A DNA stretch of 64,000 nucleotides from Dryococelus australis (lineage: Eukaryota > Arthropoda > Insecta > Phasmatodea > Phasmatidae). Below, piece by piece: positions 59,780-64,000 of the stretch; position 1 is the stretch's first letter; every line of letters begins with the position of its first letter. A program made the translations under genes and the position numbers. The DNA lies in the NCBI GenBank assembly GCA_029891345.1, contig CM056993.1, positions 277,900,016 to 277,964,015 on the forward strand, in the 5' to 3' direction. The notes beneath the pieces were generated by a model, which was not told the DNA's origin, ran no database searches, and worked only from the letters and a program-made list of their open reading frames with translations.

Positions 59780-61560
59780 TTCTCAGAAACGGTAAGCGGT
59801 ACTTACATAGAATTAAATACACTTAACTACCCGGAGAAAGGGTAACATAGTTATGCAACCCTTCAAGTCAGCGAGCTTCATCCCAGACCGGGCGCTATGG
59901 CGAGGATTTAGGTGGCCGCCTGGTTGAAGGAATTCTGCACGCCTGAGCGCTAGGGGCGACCGAGACATGCGCATCGACTCTCTCATCGCCACTGCGCGCA
60001 AAGCACTGAGCTAACGTGCAGTCTTGCCGTCGATAACGGCGCTTCTACGAGACTTTCAGCGGAAACCCTACAATTTTATGACGCAGTAATAAAAATAAAG
60101 GTTTGATGAACGTCCCTATTCCTTTTCTAATGGTTTGTACTGGAATGTTATTACCTAAAAATGACCGTGAAAACACCCATTTGAGCCATTTTCAGTATCA
60201 CAAAAACATGCTTTAGAGAGAAATGGAGGAACTGATAAACGTATACAGACGCATAACGTTTCTTAATTGCTATTCGTAAGCAGACCTCACTCAGACACGT
60301 TGGAAGGGTTTTTTAATAAAACTTTTCCTGCTGGAACTCTGCACATCGTTCGGTGGCCTACCCAGGCGGCCACCCTAAGAAACAAAGCGTGCAACTACGG
60401 TAAACTCTGCTTGACCTTGTTCCAGTGCAGGTGCATTTTCGCGATGCACTCTGCTAATGGATTCGTTACTTGCCTTCTTGATACCGGCTTCCCGTCGAGC
60501 CACTAAACCTTTGCTTGTGAACCCCTTTCGTTACACTAGTAATAGTATTCCAGGAAGTTCAATTTGTTGCGGTCTTCCTAGAAGTTCCTTCTTTAGCTGT
60601 CACAACTTAAAAAATGTAATAACAGCGTTAAAATATACCAGAAGCAAAATTGCTGTAAACAGTAGGAGTTTAACAAGAATATAGTTTATGATAACCAGTC
60701 AGACTGGAGTACATAAACAGGAAGTAATTATGAAAACACGGAAATGTTTTGGTCTGTATTTTAAAAATTTCGCTTAAATCTTTTAAGATTTATAGTTTCG
60801 CTATGGAGCATTAGCATAATCTTGACAAAAAAAAAGCATTGTTTTTTGGCTATGGATGTTCAGTACAGAAATGATTCCTCAAAATAAACAACTTTTATAC
60901 TTGTAATAAAATGCCAACCATGTATTTTTTTTTCTCGTGAAGCACACCACGGACCTATTCGATTTCCTGTCAGTCATCCACCTCCAACTTAAGCCCAGGC
61001 TTCACCATGCATAGGCGCATAGGAAATTAAATGCTAAATTCGGACAAAGCTCTCTGTCATTTCATGTGTTAGTACTTTCAACTAAAGATTTTTCGTTGGA
61101 GATCGAACGCATATAGATTTGTAAACAGCCCAAATCTTAATTTTTAAATTTTAAATGCACTTTTTAATTATTTGTAAAATGTCACAACCAACATAGGATT
61201 AAGCGCAGGACGCAAGGTACACAGCATCACAGATATCCTCGCTTCGTAGGAGATGTACGTGGAATAGCAACTGCTCACCCTTCCGGTAAACGACATGTCG
61301 GCAATGTAATCGACCAGTCTAAAGTGCGGTCATTGAGTTTTCAAGTATTCAAAGGGTGAGATGACAATTTATCCCGCGATCTCCACTTGCACACGGCAAC
61401 AAATTTGAATCACTGGCCAGCATAGGCGTTCGCAGCCGTCATCATCAGGATATCACAAAGTTAAAGAATCGCCAAAGGACACATAAAAGTGGTGGTAGTT
61501 TTTCCTTCAGGAAATTTTTGATTTTAAGGTTTAAAATAGTTATAACTACGCAAAAGATGT
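59780..61560. other. Non-coding stretch, one dispersed repeat inside
   Basis: A GC-richer patch at about 59830-60050 matches no family I recognise. Otherwise AT-rich, apart from the dispersed repeat at 60388-60466. Confidence 0.35.
60388..60466. repeat. Dispersed 80-bp repeat, copy 2
   Basis: GTGCAACTACGGTAAACTCT through CGCGATGCACTCTGCTAATG matches 54545-54623 with only a few substitutions, in the same orientation. The flanks do not match, so this is a discrete repeat and not part of a longer duplication. Confidence 0.75.
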
Positions 61561-61589
61561 GAGTGAGTGAAGATATTTCGGCAGCTATT

Positions 61590-61798
61590 AACAGACCATT
61601 GGTGACTCAGGTGAGAACGAAGCAGCGCCGGAATGAAAGAGCGGGGGAAACGGGAGATCACCGAGAAAACCTACCGGCCAGCGGCATCGTCTGGCACGAT
61701 CCCCGCGTGCATAAATATGGGGGCGACCCCGCTGGGAATCGAACCCGGTTTGCCTTGATGGGAGGCGAGTAGTCTAACCACTAGACCATCGCGGCTCC
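61590..61798 (-). mobile_element. tRNA-headed SINE copy
   Basis: The minus strand starts GGAGCCGCGATGGTCTAGTG then GTTAGACTACTCGCC, with an excellent B-box in CCGGGTTCGATTCCCAGC, followed by the family body. The tRNA part is the best preserved in the window and resembles a glycine- or aspartate-type tRNA, but it runs straight into SINE body with no acceptor stem closure. Confidence 0.85.
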
Positions 61799-61941
61799 GC
61801 GAACATTCGTCATATACAACGAATTACAGGTGATGCGCGAGACTTCTTTTGAGTAGCGAATCTACTCTCTAGTGCGGTCAGGAAATTGGCTTAATGGCAG
61901 CCTGTCAGTAAGGACACCGCCACAGAGTGCTGTGCACGATA

Positions 61942-62482
61942 ATGCCGGAGTCACATAGTCCCGACCAGCACGCCACCGCAAGCACGACACGACACTCAAA
62001 ATAAACAACAAATGAAATACAAGATAGATCTGACGTAAGCCTGACAATTCTGTCATACGACCAGCAGTTCTGGATTAGAAATTATTTCTGTTCTTCGTCG
62101 TGTAGTGTGGCACGACTCACAGAGTGTACAAACTTGCAAAATGAATTTGTATGATAAAGCATTTCCTACAGTAGGAAATACGTAGTTTAAAAGAAAACAA
62201 ATTATGAAAATAATTGTATTTAATTCTTATAAATGTATAATTGTACCTTTGTATGCAATAGCTATAAAACTTTGTCACCATCATGTATTCCAAATTTCCC
62301 GTCTGCCCACCGCCTTTGAAACTAGTTAATTAGCGCCTTCTAAATCGATCCGAAAATTTCTTCTCGTATCGCGTCAGTAAACATTGTCGTGCTGTAAATC
62401 CGAGCAGGCACATTGAACATGGTCGTGGTTGCGTTTTTTGTCATGTCGTGCTGCACTCGTCGGGGCTATGTGATTCCGGCAT
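61942..62482. mobile_element. 541-bp element with about 50-bp terminal inverted repeats
   Basis: The left end ATGCCGGAGTCACATAGTCC...GCACGACACGACA is answered by TGTCATGTCGTGC...GGGGCTATGTGATTCCGGCAT on the right. There is no transposase. Target duplication is not clear. Confidence 0.7.
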
Positions 62483-62489
62483 AAGTAGA

Positions 62490-64000
62490 GCCCCGAGTGT
62501 TTCGCGGATTGATGTGGCAGCAGGCTGAACTTCACATTCCTCTGTACACTGGAGACACTGTCGTTTGCTTGTTGGTCGCCGAGACAAAGAGAGTCCTTTG
62601 TACAGAACTGTTTAACGTCCACTCACAACGCTGCTTCCTGCTTATTGCTAGCTCACAGTTAAACGGGGCGTGTTTGAACAGCAGATGTCGTCCATACATT
62701 GTACCACGAGAAAACAACAAGTCTTTGAAGTCTACCCCTCCATTGAATGAATTCACGAAATACTCGTGGCTCTAACGACAAGGACACAGAGTAGATAAGT
62801 ACAAAGAGGCGAAACAGCGTGGCGGTTCCTTTGGCGTGCACGTACCCATCTGCTGGTTGACTGCACGTTGCTCTCTGGGAACGAGCCGTGTGTCTGGTTG
62901 GCTGTTGCGTGCTACGGAAGATTCGTAGCTGGCTGGGCTGCCAGGCGACGACGAGTAAAGACCATATTAAACGGTACCAGATTTCGTAAAAGCTTGTGTA
63001 AGGTCTGCCATAGCTGCCGTTATATCGGCCTGTGCAGCACCCGTCATGGCGTTTTTCGCCTGGTGCTGCCAGATTTCATCACAGGTTTGGTAATTGGACC
63101 TGTGCTATTTTCCCTGGCAGGTTCCATACCGGCTCTCATACCTGGCCAATTACATTGCAGATTCAGCGCGTTGGGCGCTCCCGTGGCTACTACCTGAAAC
63201 GAGTTGATGAAGAAACTGAAAAGGACACCTACACATTGAATTTATATCCGTGAGGTTGAAACGCTTTCAAATTGATATAAAATACGACAACGACGAATAA
63301 TACTGGTGATGACTACTTTTAAGTGCTGTTTAAAACCGTCATAAACACATAAAACATTACCTACTACATGAAAAACTTAATTTTAAAAAATGTACGTTGT
63401 TTAGAAACTCCGGATCCAAATTATCTTTAACATTAAATTTTACACGCGGATAATATCCCGGTACGTATAGAAAACATTATATTTTGTAACCGGTCAGTAA
63501 TTTTCGTCAAAATTAAAATTAACACACTCGTACTTTAGTGACTGCGCGTAATTTTCAAGAAAACAGGCCTACTCATGTTACTAACTGGTAGTTCTACGAA
63601 TGGGGTTCATATTTACTACAAATCACACGCTGCGCACCCACCGAGGGTGTCAAATGCTAGTACGCGAACTGCTGTCGTGTAATATGAATCTTCCATGGCG
63701 TCATATAGCAGCTGGTATACCGGCTCGTATACCAGGGCTTGTAGAAGTTTGTACAAGAACCAAGTAAGGCAGCAGATATCGTGTAATATCGGCTTAAGGC
63801 AGTATTTACAACAGCCCGTCGCGTCCTTCCGTCATCTGCCCGTCCGTCATACGTTCGTCTGTCTCCCAGCCGAGCAATTTTACAACCGAACGTCATACGT
63901 CCGTCGTAAGTTCATTGCTGCAAACTAATAAAAACGAAACTGTTTACAAATAGGAAAAAATTCTCCCTAAAAAATGAAATTTTTGGGTCGTATTGTGTTT
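62490..64000. other. Non-coding stretch with small inverted repeats
   Basis: Frames up to 109 codons (62868-63197) show no domain. Small inverted repeats such as CAGGTTTGGTAATTGGACCTG (63083) and CTGGTATACCGGCTCGTATACCAG (63713) are present. Nothing else recognised. Confidence 0.4.

Noticed and set aside
61725..61798. Possible tRNA gene (good A- and B-box on the minus strand)
   Set aside because: The sequence continues into the shared SINE body without closing an acceptor stem, and sister copies have the same head and body.

Overview
This window looks like intergenic or intronic DNA from a large, AT-rich, repeat-laden animal genome, most probably an insect. I infer this from the lack of dense or operonic coding, from spliced gene relics with GT...AG junctions, and from the mobile elements present: a Polinton/Maverick relic, a THAP/P-element-type transposase, a Mutator-like transposase joined to a YqaJ nuclease domain, a CR1/Jockey-type LINE, a Harbinger exon, tRNA-headed SINEs and many short inverted-repeat elements (MITEs). 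I found no intact protein-coding gene and no true tRNA or rRNA gene. The species cannot be named from sequence alone.

Layout. 1-6.9 kb: no genes; a GC-rich block (about 1.9-2.95 kb) that may lie inside a hAT-like terminal-repeat pair, two foldback elements (a 197-bp near-perfect palindrome at 4.05-4.25 kb and a larger one at 4.60-4.93 kb), and a decayed repeat containing an AAAATGGCGG-like motif. 6.9-15.5 kb: one complete but dead Polinton, with terminal inverted repeats, a 6-bp target duplication and a badly frameshifted protein-primed family B DNA polymerase; no integrase, packaging ATPase, protease or capsid gene was recognised. 15.5-17.6 kb: nothing recognised. 17.7-18.9 kb: the 3' part of a conserved multicopy gene family, cut off by an array of CCATCTTGGATT-type repeats. 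19.1-21.55 kb: a 5'-truncated LINE on the minus strand. 21.57-24.83 kb: a strongly strand-asymmetric, G-poor repeat tract that carries the longest open frame in the window (376 codons), which I judge to be repeat-derived. 24.84-27.04 kb: the Mutator-like/YqaJ relic.

27-36 kb: AT-rich sequence with a 2.1-kb terminal-inverted-repeat element, MITEs and SINEs. 36.4-43.1 kb: a minus-strand THAP-domain/P-element-like transposase relic. Its zinc-binding THAP domain is divided between two exons by an intron of about 3.8 kb with consensus splice sites. 43-64 kb: SINEs, MITEs of several families (TA, TTAA and 8-bp target sites), one Harbinger transposase exon with a good splice donor, and two GC-rich or unclassified islands.

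The elements do not form a pathway; they are an accumulation of independent insertions. The most informative objects are the Polinton with recoverable termini, the THAP/P-like gene structure, the G-poor tract and the MITE families whose target duplications are still legible. I see no convincing undescribed functional system. All coordinates of decayed elements are approximate unless a terminal motif is quoted.
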